The translations under genes and the position numbers were made by a program. From NCBI GenBank assembly GCA_036365455.1, contig JAWQUS010000004.1:4347501-4411500 (forward strand): DNA of 64,000 nucleotides. The letters are read 5' to 3'. Shown in pieces: positions 10,177-21,338 of the stretch. This stretch comes from Macrosoma leucophasiata (lineage: Eukaryota; Arthropoda; Insecta; Lepidoptera; Hedylidae). The notes below the pieces were generated by a model. The model searched no databases. It was not told the DNA's origin and worked only from the letters and a program-made list of their open reading frames with translations. Position 1 is the first letter of the stretch. Every line of letters starts with the position of its first letter.

Positions 10177-12035
10177 AATGATGATTCTATTTTAAGTAGG
10201 CGCTAACTTCATTACGGCTGCTGCTTTAATTAAAAAAAATATTTAATCACTTGGAAATAATAGAATTTGCTTGTGATAAATCAAATATAAAATCATAGCG
10301 AATAACAACTGATACGTTGATTAATATGTCAAAGTAAACAAAAATAAAATAAATAATGGTGAAAAATACATAATAATTAAAATAGGTATCAACAGAATGT
10401 TCCATACTCTCTTTTACAAACGGCAAGATAAGACTAAACAAAAGAATATGGGACATTCTTTGACATTTACTGGCATATGTATTCAATTAAGGATAGCAAA
10501 TAAAAATAATAAATTACGCCGTAGATAGAATAAGTCTGAATTTGTCCAACGTATAAAATTAAAATAGGTGTGATGTACGCAGTACGAGTATCCTCGATTT
10601 GGGCAGGACACGTTTCATTGAATAAATTAGGATTTATAGGACGGAGTGGATTCTTCAAGTTGTAATATTTTACGCTGTACAGCGTAGAGTATCAAGTACT
10701 CGTGTGTAGTCAAAGATAACAGGTAACATCTTCATATTCATGGAAAGGAATGTATTTGTTGGTCCTTCTCACGGAATAGATAAATGAGGATGGAAAGGCC
10801 TTTGCTTCAATTTAGTATTAGAACCAGTGTCGCCGCTTTTCTCCCACCATGCAATTTCTTACACAAATATACTCACCAATAAACAAGTCGAAGTGTAGCG
10901 AACGCATTACATGCTGTACATTGCCAGCGGAGACAGTAATAGCGTTAATTGAGCGAGTGCTTAACGAGCAATGTATTCGCTAGCAGTAACGTTTAAATAA
11001 TGCAGTTTAAGTTCGAATATTCATATTCCTTTGTATATTTATATGTTTTTTACAAGTATTATAACAATAAATGTTATTTGTGACTTACCGATCAAAAGAT
11101 ATACCTCCTCGCTTTATACTTGAGGTATGACATTTCATATTACATGTTAAAATTGGCACTACATGTTATTTTACCAAGAGATGCGTCGTTCGAAGCAGTC
11201 TACACGAAACTACGAGCGGCGAACGAATGGTTCTGCCGAACTGTGTGTGTACAAGCATAGTTGTCGCGTGCTTGCCACGCCCACATTACCATTCCATCTG
11301 TATTTATCTATTCCGTGGTTCTTCTAATGGTGAATTATTATTACTTTTTAAGAAGCCACATGTGCTTATTTTTATGATTATACAAAATATATTTAAATGA
11401 GTTTTTGCTTGTGAATCGTTTTTGTCAGGTTAATCAATGCAGAAATTTGCAATAAATAACTTAAAGTTGTATCCAATTAAACGGGCATCGGATTGAATGT
11501 TTTGCAGAAACTGTCACTTTAATTATGTACTCGGAAATCGGTTATTCGGGTGACAAACGACAGTAAATTATTGAATAACTTTTTAACTGACTTCAATTTC
11601 AATTTATTTTGCTTGTTACATGGTACATTATAAGGTCTTAAAATTAAATTTTATGAGCTAAATACATGTAACACCCCGTAGGGGCGTCGCAAAAAATATA
11701 ACAGCATTTAATATATGTACCTACTTAGAGTTAAAATTATAGTTAATTAATATGGGGTTTTTTTATCTCATTATTATTTGATTTTATTTTTACTACATAA
11801 TAATTTCATCTTCATTAAAATTACAATTATTATATTTTTTTTATAATAATAATTTAATATAATTATTCTACTTAATTAATTTATGCATTCTATTTATTAA
11901 ATCTACGACCTTTAAAGAACGATCTGGTCAATTTGTCTGAGGTTTATTATTTAATGTAAATTATTGTACGTACGAGTACCTACCTAATTACTTCGGTTGT
12001 TTGTTACCTACTAAAGCCTAGGTGCTGTGATAATA
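10177..12035. other. AT-rich DNA, one small perfect palindrome
   Basis: About 1.9 kb without recognisable genes. The only structure noted is TACGCTGTACAGCGTA, a perfect 16-base palindrome at 10671-10686. The segment 11210-11290 is somewhat more GC-rich than its surroundings but shows no usable motif. Confidence 0.4.
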
Positions 12036-12102
12036 TTGTGTATGTATGTATGTGTGTATGTATGTTTCTTCACGCGAAGTCCCTTACAGGGTAGGCGTGG
12101 GG
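12036..12102 (-). mobile_element. SINE-B 3' tail fragment with (TATG)n
   Basis: A run of TATG/TGTG repeats leads into TTCTTCACGCG and then CAGGGTAGGCGTGGGGAGG. This is the complement of the CTACCCC...GGCGTGAAG end of SINE-B. Compare 30258-30311, where the same end abuts (ATAC)n on the other strand. Confidence 0.5.
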
Positions 12103-12265
12103 AGGGGCGGGAAGATCAGATTACTTATATCACATTAGACGGTCAGATTATTGTTGATGATTCAATACAACCTCAAAAAAATGAGTTGCGAAGAATTCTA
12201 CTTACAATAAAACTTTAAGCGAACAAGAGCTGCACGCCGTGAAGTACGTAGGTATTTGACGCTCA

Positions 12266-12548
12266 TTTTTTTTTTATGTTATGGTAGTGGCAAAAAAGCA
12301 TGCAATTCACATTGATGTTAAGTGATGACTGCAGCCTGTAGACACCCACACAATGACCAGAGGTCAAAGTACAGACGCGTTGCCACTCCTGAGACCTAAG
12401 GTGTTATGCCTCTGTGCCAGAAATTACAGGGCCGTACATTACCACCTGACCGGAACACGATAGTGCTGAACACTACCATTTAGCGGCAAGTAGGTAAAGC
12501 GGTGGTGCCTACGCCCGCGAGCTCCGTCATTAGAGCTCTACCACCTCT
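12266..12548 (-). mobile_element. SINE-A copy with poly(A) tail
   Basis: It opens with a T-run (the A-tail on the minus strand) and GTGGCAAAAAAGCATGCAAT. It runs through ACCTGACCGGAACACGATAG and ends in GAGCTCTACCACC. It is nearly full length and little diverged. Confidence 0.85.
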
Positions 12549-13129
12549 ATTTATCGCAAATGAGCGTTAAGTTAGATTATTTTACGTACCTAAAACTAGT
12601 TTTTGTTTTGAAAAAGATATTTTATGTTTGAACTTCTTAATTGTTTGCAACTGCAATAGGATCTCGTCAAGTTGATGGTTAAAGTAGATTTATATATTAT
12701 TTTGTTTTTAGACGAGTGAGAAGGTAATAAAAACTTACATATTTTTGATACTACGTACCTATGAAAGCTTTATTCCTCCTATTCCACCTAAATCAAAAAT
12801 CCGATCATAGAATAGAGCCGCACAAAGTCAGGGCAAAGGTCTAGAAGTCCGGACATGTGCGGACTAATTCGGACGGAATGTAACTCTAATTATGATAGAC
12901 AATTAAGTATAATAGTTAAATGCAAATAAATAATTCAATTAACAAGTTATAATTGATGTAAATGATGATTATGATTTGTAAATTGTAATTTTAACATTTT
13001 CTACACTACAATGTTTCATTATTTCTACATCATGTCACCTTTATAGGCAACATTGTCTCATGCCAATTAACGTGTACGGGCGGTGTAAAATTTATGAACA
13101 ATTAGTGTCTGCTAAGGCGTTGTCAAGGC
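12549..13129. other. AT-rich DNA, nothing recognised
   Basis: No supported feature. Confidence 0.4.
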
Positions 13130-13185
13130 TGGCCGGGAATTCGAACACGGAGCCCGTTAGCATTCATCCCGCGTCTTAACGCACA
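13130..13185 (-). repeat. tRNA-like SINE head relic
   Basis: On the minus strand, GCGTTAAGACGCGGG (D-arm-like) is followed 20-odd bases on by GTGTTCGAATTCCCGGCC (box-B-like). Arms do not pair as a full tRNA, so it is best read as a decayed tRNA-derived SINE head of a family not otherwise seen here. Confidence 0.35.
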
Positions 13186-13305
13186 CCACGTGGCAAACAA
13201 TATGTTTTTTTTTTTGCTAAATGCACATGGCCATCTGTGGAGACGTCGCACTGTTTGTAGTCTAATATTTTTTTGAGATACGATATTTAGTATTCGTAAA
13301 TTACA

Positions 13306-13385
13306 TACTAGCTGTCCCGACGAACTCCATATCGCCTGATAGACTAAAAGTGGAGATAGGGTTGTTATCTGGTAAGTGTATATTG
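13306..13385 (+). repeat. Repeat D fragment
   Basis: ACTAGCTGTCCCGACGAACT and the following CATATCGCCTGATAG correspond to the D2 terminus with substitutions. Only the end of the unit is present. Confidence 0.45.
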
Positions 13386-13452
13386 TATTTAGATATCTAC
13401 TTAAAAGTCAAGATCTAAAAATGATAACGCATTGGGCAGTGTTAACTAATGA

Positions 13453-13565
13453 ATCCTAAGATCTCATGCCACTAGGCAGTTATTACGGGGCCAATTATTA
13501 CCATCTAATCGGAACACTAATATGCAAAACTTGCTTTGAGCTCTACTAGAACTCTACCATCAGTA
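13453..13565 (-). mobile_element. SINE-A copy, truncated
   Basis: TTATTACGGGGCCAATTATT, ACCATCTAATCGGAACAC and GAACTCTACCATCAGTAAT are the head half of SINE-A. The tail half is missing. Confidence 0.6.
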
Positions 13566-15080
13566 ATAAGTAAGTAGTAGTAGATATGTGAATGTTTTGT
13601 AACAATAAAGGAGATGTTGCGAGCTCGGCTCTAGTTCGTACAGGTCCTCAAAAAATGGGTAAATTAAAGAAGAATCCGAAAAAAATACAATGTATTTATT
13701 CAAGAATATATTTTAAAGTTACTACCACATTTAATTCAAACGATTTTATCATTTTAAACCACATTCAACATGGCGGCGATACAGCCGACGCTTCTTAAAA
13801 TTGGAAATCGATTAGTTTAAGTTCTTAGTATTAACACATGAAATCGATTTCGATAGTATTTAGAAAATATTACTTTTTTCTCCAAGTACTATATAACAAA
13901 AAAACAATTCAAAAAATGAAAATGTCAAAATGACATCACTCGCCATATTCGCCATGTTGGTTTGAGTTGCAACTCTTACTGCAAATAATATTTTGTAACT
14001 GCAAATAAAACTAAATAAGTGCAAATATGCAGTAAAAAACGTTTTTATATTGATTTTTCCTGTTAATGATATTGTGTACAATACATGGCCGGAGGTCCAT
14101 ACATTTTTGCAACATCTCCTTAAAATACCTAAATGATTGATGTTAATTTTGCTTAAGCAAAACGTTTGAATATGTATAAAATTAACAGCAGCTATTGAGT
14201 ACCGAGTATAATGCAATGTTAAATATTTGTCTCACGTTGAAGCTCCAGTCCTAGAAATATATGATAAGTAACGTATTTCTTCAATGACTGTATTTTCCTT
14301 ATCGCCAAGACAGACTGCATTTTATCATCATAATCTATCTTTATTTATGTTATCGTATAAATGACAAGATTATTTTTGTATTTGTAAACATTTTCTAAGT
14401 ATTTATTGGTAATTGACGTCCTTAAAAAATTGATATTTGTTATCGATAACAAATTGCTAAAGGAATGCTGTGGTATTCAATAATAATTTTGCATCATTTT
14501 TATACTTTTATGTTGATCCTTTTACTTTTATTTTATTTTGAACCAGAATATTAGTTTAGGTTACAAAGTCAAAATTTATGTTTTATTGTTATTGATACTT
14601 AATGTTATTTCTGTAAAAGTAGATATAGATTTTTGTACGTGATTACAACAAAATTACTTATCACTCAATACTTTATAGATATATACCTATACATATTTAT
14701 ATTATCAATTTAGAAAAATAATTAAATATGTTAACAAATGAAGTCTCCACTCTCCCAAATCGTCTATATTCTTTCCGGTCACGCATAACGTGTGCCTTAC
14801 ACGTGGTCTGGTTCCGCAGGTCAGAAAAAATGGTAAGATGTAACCATTGGTGGTAACAGCTGTAGCAATTAACAGTGTTTGTCTATTATTGTATTATTAC
14901 ACTGTAATGTGCACGCTGATTAAGCTTTGTTTGCTCTTTGGAATGTGTATAGATTAATTTATTTGCTTTGGTTATGATGATTTTGAGATTTTTATGTGTA
15001 AACTAAGTTAAGTATTACTTTATTTTTTTGTCATGTTTTTTAATGACGAATGTTGTTTTCTTATTGAGAAAGGTATCTGC
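13566..15080. other. AT-rich DNA, nothing recognised
   Basis: Short open frames on both strands (for example minus 13860-14216) are AT-driven and carry no motif. No repeat family from this window is present. Confidence 0.4.
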
Positions 15081-15240
15081 GTGTGTCCACATAGTGAAAC
15101 TTAAATAAAACCACATTAATGTGTTCACTATGTGGACACACATAAAATATTGTCGTGTCCAGACGACGAAATAACAAGTCATAATAATTTCAAGTTTAAC
15201 CAACTGGACACACGTATGTCCGGTCACTTGTGTCCAGTTG
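15081..15240. repeat. Two perfect hairpins sharing TGTCCA
   Basis: The first has 18-base perfect arms, GTGTGTCCACATAGTGAA (15081-15098) and its complement (15124-15141), around a 25-base loop. The second has 12-base perfect arms, CAACTGGACACA (15201-15212) and its complement (15229-15240). Both carry GTCC(A/C) motifs, and GTCCAG..GACGAA recurs at 15157 and 15232. They look like parts of one MITE-like element whose ends were not found. Confidence 0.5.
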
Positions 15241-16078
15241 ACGAATAACCCTCTTTTTTAACGGCAGTAAAACTTTACTTTTCTGTGGATGACGTGGTTG
15301 GTTACATATTTATTATGACAAATTATACTGATACTCATTATGTAACACATAATATGTAACTGTTTGTTGTTACTAACAAAATTAAATTGCAGTGTGGCTA
15401 CTTGCAACTTACATAAACGAGTCATACCTACTTGCTTAGTTGTCATTCACTGTTACTATAAGTATATTCAAATATTTAAAGTACATTATTATATGTACCT
15501 ACCTAAATGGAGCGTTATAAAATAATATGAAGTGGTTTTGTTTTTCTGCTGCCAAATGGTCGGCGGCTAAAAGAGATAAAGTTGTATTATTTATTTTTGG
15601 TGCTAATTATTTCTTACGCATTGTTCCTGCGTAACCCTTTACGTAGAATATGCATATCGTTTTTTATACAGGCTACGAAGTGTTTCCATGTAGGCAAGTT
15701 TAACATATTTGTTCACACTCAGTACCTACTAAGCGTGAAGGACAGTACGCTACCATGATGTTCGATGATTAATGAGGTGATGACAGAAAAAAATGTATAC
15801 GATACTCACTACGTTGAAAACGATCTCTGAAATAGAACAGTTCGTTGACTCAGTAAACTAGTTCGTGTTTGGTAAATAAACCTTCGCTTTATAAAAAAAA
15901 ACTATATACAATATTGTTGATGGTGTTAAGGTCTACAGTCAAAATATTAAATGCATTTTCTTATCTATTTAAATAAATATAAGTAAAAGCCGAAATATTT
16001 TTAAGCGCATATGTTCCAAACGACTGCACCAAGTCGGATAAATCTTTTATGAAGGTTTTATATAAAAAAAAAAATTAA
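15241..16078. other. AT-rich DNA, nothing recognised
   Basis: No supported feature. Confidence 0.4.
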
Positions 16079-16152
16079 AAAAATTCCGACGGTGGTACGA
16101 AGGTCGCCGGGTCAGCTGAGCAGGCAAAATTCGTACTGCCATCGGAATTTTT
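16079..16152. repeat. 74-bp hairpin around a CCGGGTCAGCTGA core
   Basis: AAATTCCGACGGTGGTACGA and TCGTACTGCCATCGGAATTT are inverted with a few mismatches. The loop holds GGTCGCCGGGTCAGCTGAG, which resembles the CCGGGTCAGCTAG end of Repeat D2. It may be a foldback built from a D-type terminus. Confidence 0.5.
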
Positions 16153-16432
16153 AAAATTATCAATTTGATAAAAAATTGCTTATTAAAAAGAAACAAATTT
16201 TAATCAAATTGAAACTAAGATGTAAACAATATTTCATGCGGTGCGAATGCAAAAATTAAATAACTATGATTTGAAAACCAAAATCTTCCATATAGAATAG
16301 ACATTCATTAAAAAAAAAGGAATTAATGAACATTGGCTGCAAATGATTTGAATGAAAACAAACAGACGAACAGTAAAACAAATTATTAAAAAAGAACTAG
16401 AAAAAAATTGTGACACGCGCCAAAATAATGAC

Positions 16433-16535
16433 CCCCTTATCATAAACGTATTTTAGCAAAAGTGTTGCTAATCTCTGCTTTGTCTTTTTCTATCCTGCAC
16501 ATTTGACAATGCAACTGACAAAGACAAAGCATTCT
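16433..16535. mobile_element. MITE-E, right end missing
   Basis: GACCCCCTTATCATAAACG through GACAAAGACAAAGCATTCTA matches the other MITE-E copies. The sequence diverges after about 16535, so the right terminus is lost. Confidence 0.7.
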
Positions 16536-16893
16536 ACCTCACAAGACTAGATTAAAAAGAATACAAGAATCTTTAATTGATTTCGAATGTAGAATGCTCT
16601 TTCAAGTCCCGAAAAACATTTTTGGGTTAAAACGTCCTCGACTCGAATTGGGTTTATGTTCGCATTTACTGGGAACGTTAAAAGTGCTTTTTAACTTTTT
16701 AATTTTAGCATATATCTCGACACTGGCAGGGCTTTGATCGTTAATGATATACTAAAATATATTTAATGTTAAATTATGTTTTAGAGCGCGTTAAATATAT
16801 TGAATCTAGTAATTTTCGTAATGGGCTTGCAAAATCATTATTTTTTTAATCCGTGAAGGCAATGTTCTCAAATGTATGGTCCTGTTATAAATA

Positions 16894-17261
16894 TCATAGA
16901 GACATAACAACTAGGGGTAGCAACGCATTTTGACCTCTGGTATTTGCGTGGGTGTCTATAGCACAGTACAAAGATGAACAGTATGGAAACTACGTACCTA
17001 CAAAACGTTCAAAACGGCACACTCACACAAATATGCGCATCGACGCTCGAGTAGCGAGTGGCTTGGAGCTGCAGCACGAGAACTTGGTCCGAGACGAGAA
17101 CCGCTTAGGGGCCTCGTCCTCGCCTCGACCTCGGGGATACGCATGTTTGTGTGATTGTGCCGTTTCAACGTTTTGTACGTTGTTTCCATACTGTTCATAT
17201 TTGTACTGTGTCTATAGGTTGCAGTCATCACTTAACACCAATATGAAATGCATGCTGGGAT
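16894..17261 (+). mobile_element. SINE-A copy split by a hAT-like MITE
   Basis: The tail half of SINE-A (GAGACATAACAACTAGGGG, TTTTGACCTCTGG, GGGTGTCTATAG) is interrupted at 16962 and resumes at 17204 (TCTATAGGTTGCAGTCATCA, ATGAAATGCATGCTGGG). The head half is absent. Confidence 0.75.
16962..17210. mobile_element. 249-bp MITE with ~70-bp inverted termini
   Basis: The left end CACAGTACAAAGATGAACAG and right end CTGTTCATATTTGTACTGTG are inverted. The match continues inward for about 70 bp (CAAAACGTTCAAAACGGCAC against its complement). The core is CpG-rich. TCTATAG (7 bp), or GTCTATAG (8 bp) if the last G is shared, is duplicated on both sides. An 8-bp duplication would fit hAT. Overlapping open frames on both strands (16952-17353 and 16998-17231) come from this palindrome and are not genes. 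Confidence 0.8.
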
Positions 17262-17453
17262 GTGTTCGCGCATCGGTACACTCGCGCACGAAAGTACTAG
17301 CCCTATTGGTTTATTTATATCTAGCGTTCGCTTGCGGTTTCGTGTATTGGTAGGCAGATTGAAAACTATATTACATAGAATAACATAAAATGAAATAAAA
17401 ACACATGACGCGCAGCTTGACCGCCAGCGTTCTTTTTACCTGGCGCGACCTAT

Positions 17454-17743
17454 ACTGGTGGTAGAGTTCCATTGTCGGATCTCGAAGGCGTAGGCACCAT
17501 TGCACTATCTTATATATCTGTCGCCAAAAAGCAGTGTTCAGTGTATCATCGGGTTCCGGTTAGATGGTAATGCATGGCCCCGTAATCATTATCAAAGATA
17601 TATGACATCTTAGGTCTCAGGGGTGGCAACGAATCTGTATTTTGACTTCTGGTCTTTGTGAGGGTGTCTATAGGCTGCAGGCATCACTTAATATCAATGT
17701 GAACAGTAAGCTTTAATGCCACCTTACCGACATTAAAAAAAAA
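17454..17743 (+). mobile_element. SINE-A copy
   Basis: Full length from ACTGGTGGTAGAGTTCCAT through GGTTCCGGTTAGATGGTAAT and GGCTGCAGGCATCACTTAAT to an A-run at 17736-17743. The tail is diverged. Confidence 0.8.
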
Positions 17744-18478
17744 TAGACATTAGGGCTTAAATATCGGTTTTGGCTGCACATAACTTACCACCAATGCATG
17801 ATTGTTTGCCTATATAATTTAAAAAATAACCCGTTTAAAAAATGTAGAGCAGTAAGGATATTCTTATTATGCATTACGATATTGCTCTAACTAAACTCTA
17901 GGAATTACTTGTCTAAATTTCGTGTCAATCTTCGACATCTTCGCTATGTTGTTTCAAAGGCATTTTTCTTCTTTTCGAATAAATCAAAGAAAACGTGTCA
18001 GCCCTAGTGAAAGAAAAGAAAAGAAAGAAAATGCGTTTATTTGGCGCATAGCCGGAAAACACACAAAAACAAACAGATTTAAAAACACAAAACAATTAAT
18101 TTAAAACTAGTACAAGTACAAAAACAATATAGACCACAAAAAAAAGGAGATAAAGAAAAAAAAAATAACAGAAAAAACAGAACCAATTACACAGTGACAC
18201 AAACAAACAAGTAGGTAATGATAATAGTGTGTGTCACACGGCTGCGCCAAAATGGTCTCCTGACGCTGATTTTCAATGGAACCACCCACATGAGAGAGTT
18301 CACGGATGTCAAAACGGTACGGAAAAATAAAATAGAAGTACATAAATAAAGATACCTAGTAAAAACGAATAAATATAAAATAAAAACTTTTTCATAAAAT
18401 AAACATATTAGATATTATTATACTTATACATAATATTTAGAATAATTAAAATATTGAAGATTACACCTAATAAGTTAG
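17744..18478. other. AT-rich DNA, nothing recognised
   Basis: Open frames at 17922-18104 (+) and 18107-18343 (-) are lysine- or phenylalanine-rich products of A/T runs. Confidence 0.4.
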
Positions 18479-18640
18479 TGGCTGCTGTACCGATGAAATG
18501 GACTCGTGGCGCGTGCGTCACAGGAGCGCAATGTCCCCCCGCGCCCCTCACCGCTGAAGGCTGCGCTGTACCTGCCTCCTGCCTCAATCAGATGGCGACG
18601 CCGTACGAAACCAGCGTTCGCGTTCGGATTGCACCACAAG
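18479..18640. other. Isolated CpG-rich patch
   Basis: About 160 bp of GC- and CpG-rich sequence (GACTCGTGGCGCGTGCGTCA, CAGATGGCGACGCCGTACG) stands out from AT-rich neighbours. Three overlapping frames on both strands are open across it, as expected from its low stop-codon density. No splice signals or motif decide between exon, regulatory island and transposon interior. Confidence 0.3.
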
Positions 18641-18758
18641 TCAATTATGGGAACAACGCAAATAAATATATACACAATATTAATACGCAGATAATAAACA
18701 ACACCAAAATAGAGAGAAAAAATATGTGCGTAACCTGTACACTCTGTTGTTACATTTA

Positions 18759-18976
18759 GGGTTGCCAATCCTAATAGCCGGACAGACCATCAAGTTTAGC
18801 CCAACATTTGGGTAAAAAGGCCGGACAACACGCGATAGAAGCGTTCGACTGTACTAGGCGCTTGCTCGTTTAAGAAATGTAAAAAGCCTGACAAAAGCCG
18901 GAGACCATATATTTTGATCGGACACGTAATCAAAAGGCCTAACTATGTCCGGCTTTATCCGGACGCATGGAAACCC
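18759..18976. mobile_element. MITE with GGGTTGCCA-type ends and TA flanks
   Basis: The left end GGGTTGCCAATCC and right end GCATGGAAACCC are imperfect inverted repeats flanked by TA on both sides. GCCGGACA and TGTCCGG motifs recur inverted inside. TA duplication is shared by Tc1/mariner-like elements. The interior is non-coding. Confidence 0.5.
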
Positions 18977-19325
18977 TAGTTACAATACACTGTATTCACA
19001 TTATATTACACTAACAACTGAGTAAATAATTCAAACAGCACGATTTAGGTATCTAGACGGAGTCAGAAATAATTTGTTCAAAGCAGTCACAGCTACTGGA
19101 AATCGGAGGCGGGGACTAGACGCCCCCGTCTCAAATCAGAGCTACAATTTACTGTGTTTACCTTATCAACACCGGACAGATTTAGAGGCTGACGTTCTAG
19201 GTCTTTCTACTATAATTTGTATATTTGAAAACATGTCTTGAGTTGCGTTTGACTAGGTTCTCCCTTCGCCTTAACTCTAAAAGAGTGTATTATTTCATTA
19301 ACCAAACGCTTGCATTACTGTTTTT

Positions 19326-19534
19326 ATGTAACGAATATGGTTAACAGGTATGCAGTTCACATAGATGTTAAGTGATGACTGCATCCTATACCTAGACAAA
19401 AATCAGAGGTTAAAATGCAGATCCCTTGCCATCTCCTAAGTTGTTATGTCTCTGTGATAGTGATTTCCGAGCCATACAATACAATCGAACCGATAGTCGT
19501 GAACACTACCATTTGGCGGGAGATAGATTAGGTA
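19326..19534 (-). mobile_element. SINE-A copy truncated at its head by SINE-B
   Basis: GGTTAACAGGTATGCAGTTC through ACACTACCATTTGGCGGGAG and TAGATTAGGTAA is SINE-A. The expected head is absent and the sequence passes directly into the tRNA-like head of SINE-B at 19535. Confidence 0.75.
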
Positions 19535-19822
19535 AGTCTCGGTAGCCTAGTGGAAGCAGGCCACTACTACTGCGCTGGGGTCCTGGGTTCGATTCCTGGG
19601 GACATTAGAGATAACGGTGTAAAATTATTTTTCTTTGTTTTTATTGGGATTTTTCCATTTTCAGGCAGTTTCCCAGTAGGTACATCGAAGTTTGGTAATG
19701 TGCCCGGAGATGTCAATAGGCTCGCTACGTGTTACATGGGCCAAAACGTAACCGGCGAATCGTGGGTGTTTGCATGTATGATTGAATGCATGCATTTACC
19801 TCTGCCTACCCCTATTAATTGA
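19535..19822 (+). mobile_element. SINE-B copy with clear pol III boxes
   Basis: An A-box TAGCCTAGTGG near 19543 and a B-box GGTTCGATTCC near 19586 give a tRNA-derived head. The body follows with ATTTTTCCATTTTCAGGCAG, GTGTTACATGGGCCAAAACG and ATGCATTTACCTCTGCC. Four other long copies in this window have the same order. The short open frame through it is not a gene. Family names such as HaSE may apply but were not checked. Confidence 0.85.
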
Positions 19823-20364
19823 AAAAAATAATTATCCTGTATAGAAGAGAGAAATCAAGCGATGTTGCTCGTTTTATTTTTTAAAACGAGTGACGATGGA
19901 AATTGTCTACAACTGCCAAACCACTATGACCATCCGTCAATCGGTAACAATATTTGTGAGTCAAACCATATCTATTTTCACACTTTATTGAACCATAAAA
20001 CTGAACTATACTTATTTTTTTAACAACTCCGACGGTGCTTTCTGAGAATTTATGCTGTCGGTGAAAATTATTTTAAATTTTTCAGAACGCGTAGGTTTTA
20101 TTTAAAAGATCCATCATGTCCGTTCATTTGAAATTGGAATGACACACCGATGGATCTGTATACATACATATTATGAAATGAGAACTAAATTAAAAGCTAC
20201 ACAGTATCCCAGTGATGCCTTCAACTTACATTTCATTACATACTCGTACAATGAATTCCAAATAATTTTAGAAAAAAAAAATCTTGATCAGTTTTTTTCA
20301 ATTATTTATAGGCCCAGATAAGTTATCTGTGTTCAGGTATAGGTCGATATAATAGGATTCTTAG
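19823..20364. other. AT-rich DNA, nothing recognised
   Basis: No supported feature. Confidence 0.4.
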
Positions 20365-20511
20365 CCTGGGTTGAACCAAGATATTTGTTAAAGTTAAAAT
20401 TATTGTAACATTTCTCACTCCTCTCTAACTTTAACAGATTTCTTTAAGTTAGAGAAGGATGTGAATTGTTACAATAACTTTAACTTTAACAAATAGCTTG
20501 GTGCAACCCAG
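20365..20511. mobile_element. 147-bp palindromic MITE, CTGGGTTG ends
   Basis: CTGGGTTGAACCAAGATATT and the terminal AGCTTGGTGCAACCCAG are inverted. The whole element folds back: TTTGTTAAAGTTAAAATTAT pairs with its counterpart near 20474-20494. The CTGGGTTGCACCAA terminus is widespread among insect MITEs (recollection, not searched). Confidence 0.75.
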
Positions 20512-20734
20512 TTCCTACTTTATTAGTTATCATAGAAAAACTGGCTCTAGATCAGACAGTGCTTTATTTGCGTAACGATAAAGTCTAATTTGAAATGATT
20601 TTGGATCAGCGGCAAGTTCTTTGGTGGTACCTTTTATAGAAGATACAATTTAAGAATGTAGGTACGTTTAATAAAATATTCGCCCCGACTTTGTACGGGT
20701 GCTATGAATGTAAAATTGCCTATGTGAAACACCA

Positions 20735-20805
20735 GGGTCCCAGATGAAAATCAGCGTCAAGTCGATTGATGTGATCGACTTGACATGAAGCTGATCTGGG
20801 CTCCC
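20735..20805. repeat. 71-bp imperfect hairpin
   Basis: GGGTCCCAGATGAAAATCAG at the left and CTGATCTGGGCTCCC at the right are imperfect complements. An inner stem GTCAAGTCGAT/ATCGACTTGAC is perfect. It abuts the retroposon tail at 20816-20944. Confidence 0.5.
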
Positions 20806-20815
20806 ATTTGGACCA

Positions 20816-20944
20816 GCCGTGAGACTTAATCTCTTTTTTTTTTCTTTTTTAATTGTTATTGTTTTTGCTTTTTGTTTAATTGTACCTGTGTACCAATCGT
20901 CTGGCAATTTGTATCGTCATGTCTCTGTGCTGTCCAAATAAATG
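20816..20944 (+). mobile_element. Retroposon 3' end preceding the pyrimidine tract
   Basis: GCCGTGAGACTTAATCTC leads to TGTCTCTGTGCTGTCCAAAT and AAATG, directly joined to (TTTTC)n. Non-LTR elements often end in an AATAAA-like signal plus a short repeat. Two other cases occur here: 33513-33680 with a CTTT-type tail and 43190-43258 with (TGATTC)n. The tract is therefore probably an expanded tail. Confidence 0.45.
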
Positions 20945-21338
20945 TTTTCTTTTCTTTTTCTTTTCTTTTTCTTTTCTTTTTCTTTTCTTTTTCTTTTCTT
21001 TTTCTTTTCTTTTTCTTTTCTTTTTCTTTTCTTTTTCTTTTCTTTTTCTTTTCTTTTTCTTTTTCTTTTCTTTTTCTTTTCTTTTCTTTTTCTTTTCCTT
21101 TTCTTTTCTTTTTCTTTTCTTTTTCTTTTCTTTTTCTTTTCTTTTTCTTTTCTTTTCTTTTTCTTTTCTTTTTCTTTTCTTTTTCTTTTCTTTTTCTTTT
21201 CTTTTTCTTTTTCTTTTCTTTTTCTTTTTCTTTTTCTTTTCTTTTCTTTTTCTTTTCTTTTTCTTTTCTTTTTCTTTTCTTTTTCTTTTCTTTTTCTTTT
21301 CTTTTTCTTTTCTTTTCTTTTTATTTTCTTTTTCTTTT
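20945..21338 (+). repeat. Long (CTTTT)/(CTTTTT) homopyrimidine tract
   Basis: Every base from 20945 to 21322 is C or T (378 bases). One A interrupts at 21323, and the repeat continues to about 21338. Units are mostly 5 and 6 bases, CTTTT and CTTTTT alternating. All three forward frames are open through it and give Phe/Ser/Leu-only products, which are not genes. Such a mirror-symmetric tract could form triplex DNA. Confidence 0.95.

Noticed and set aside
16952..17353. 133-codon plus frame and overlapping 77-codon minus frame.
   Set aside because: Both run through the inverted ends of the MITE at 16962-17210 and carry the same repeated peptide.
19541..19610. tRNA gene, from A-box and B-box matches.
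   Set aside because: The boxes belong to the SINE-B head; the following SINE body and other copies with the same order rule out a tRNA gene.
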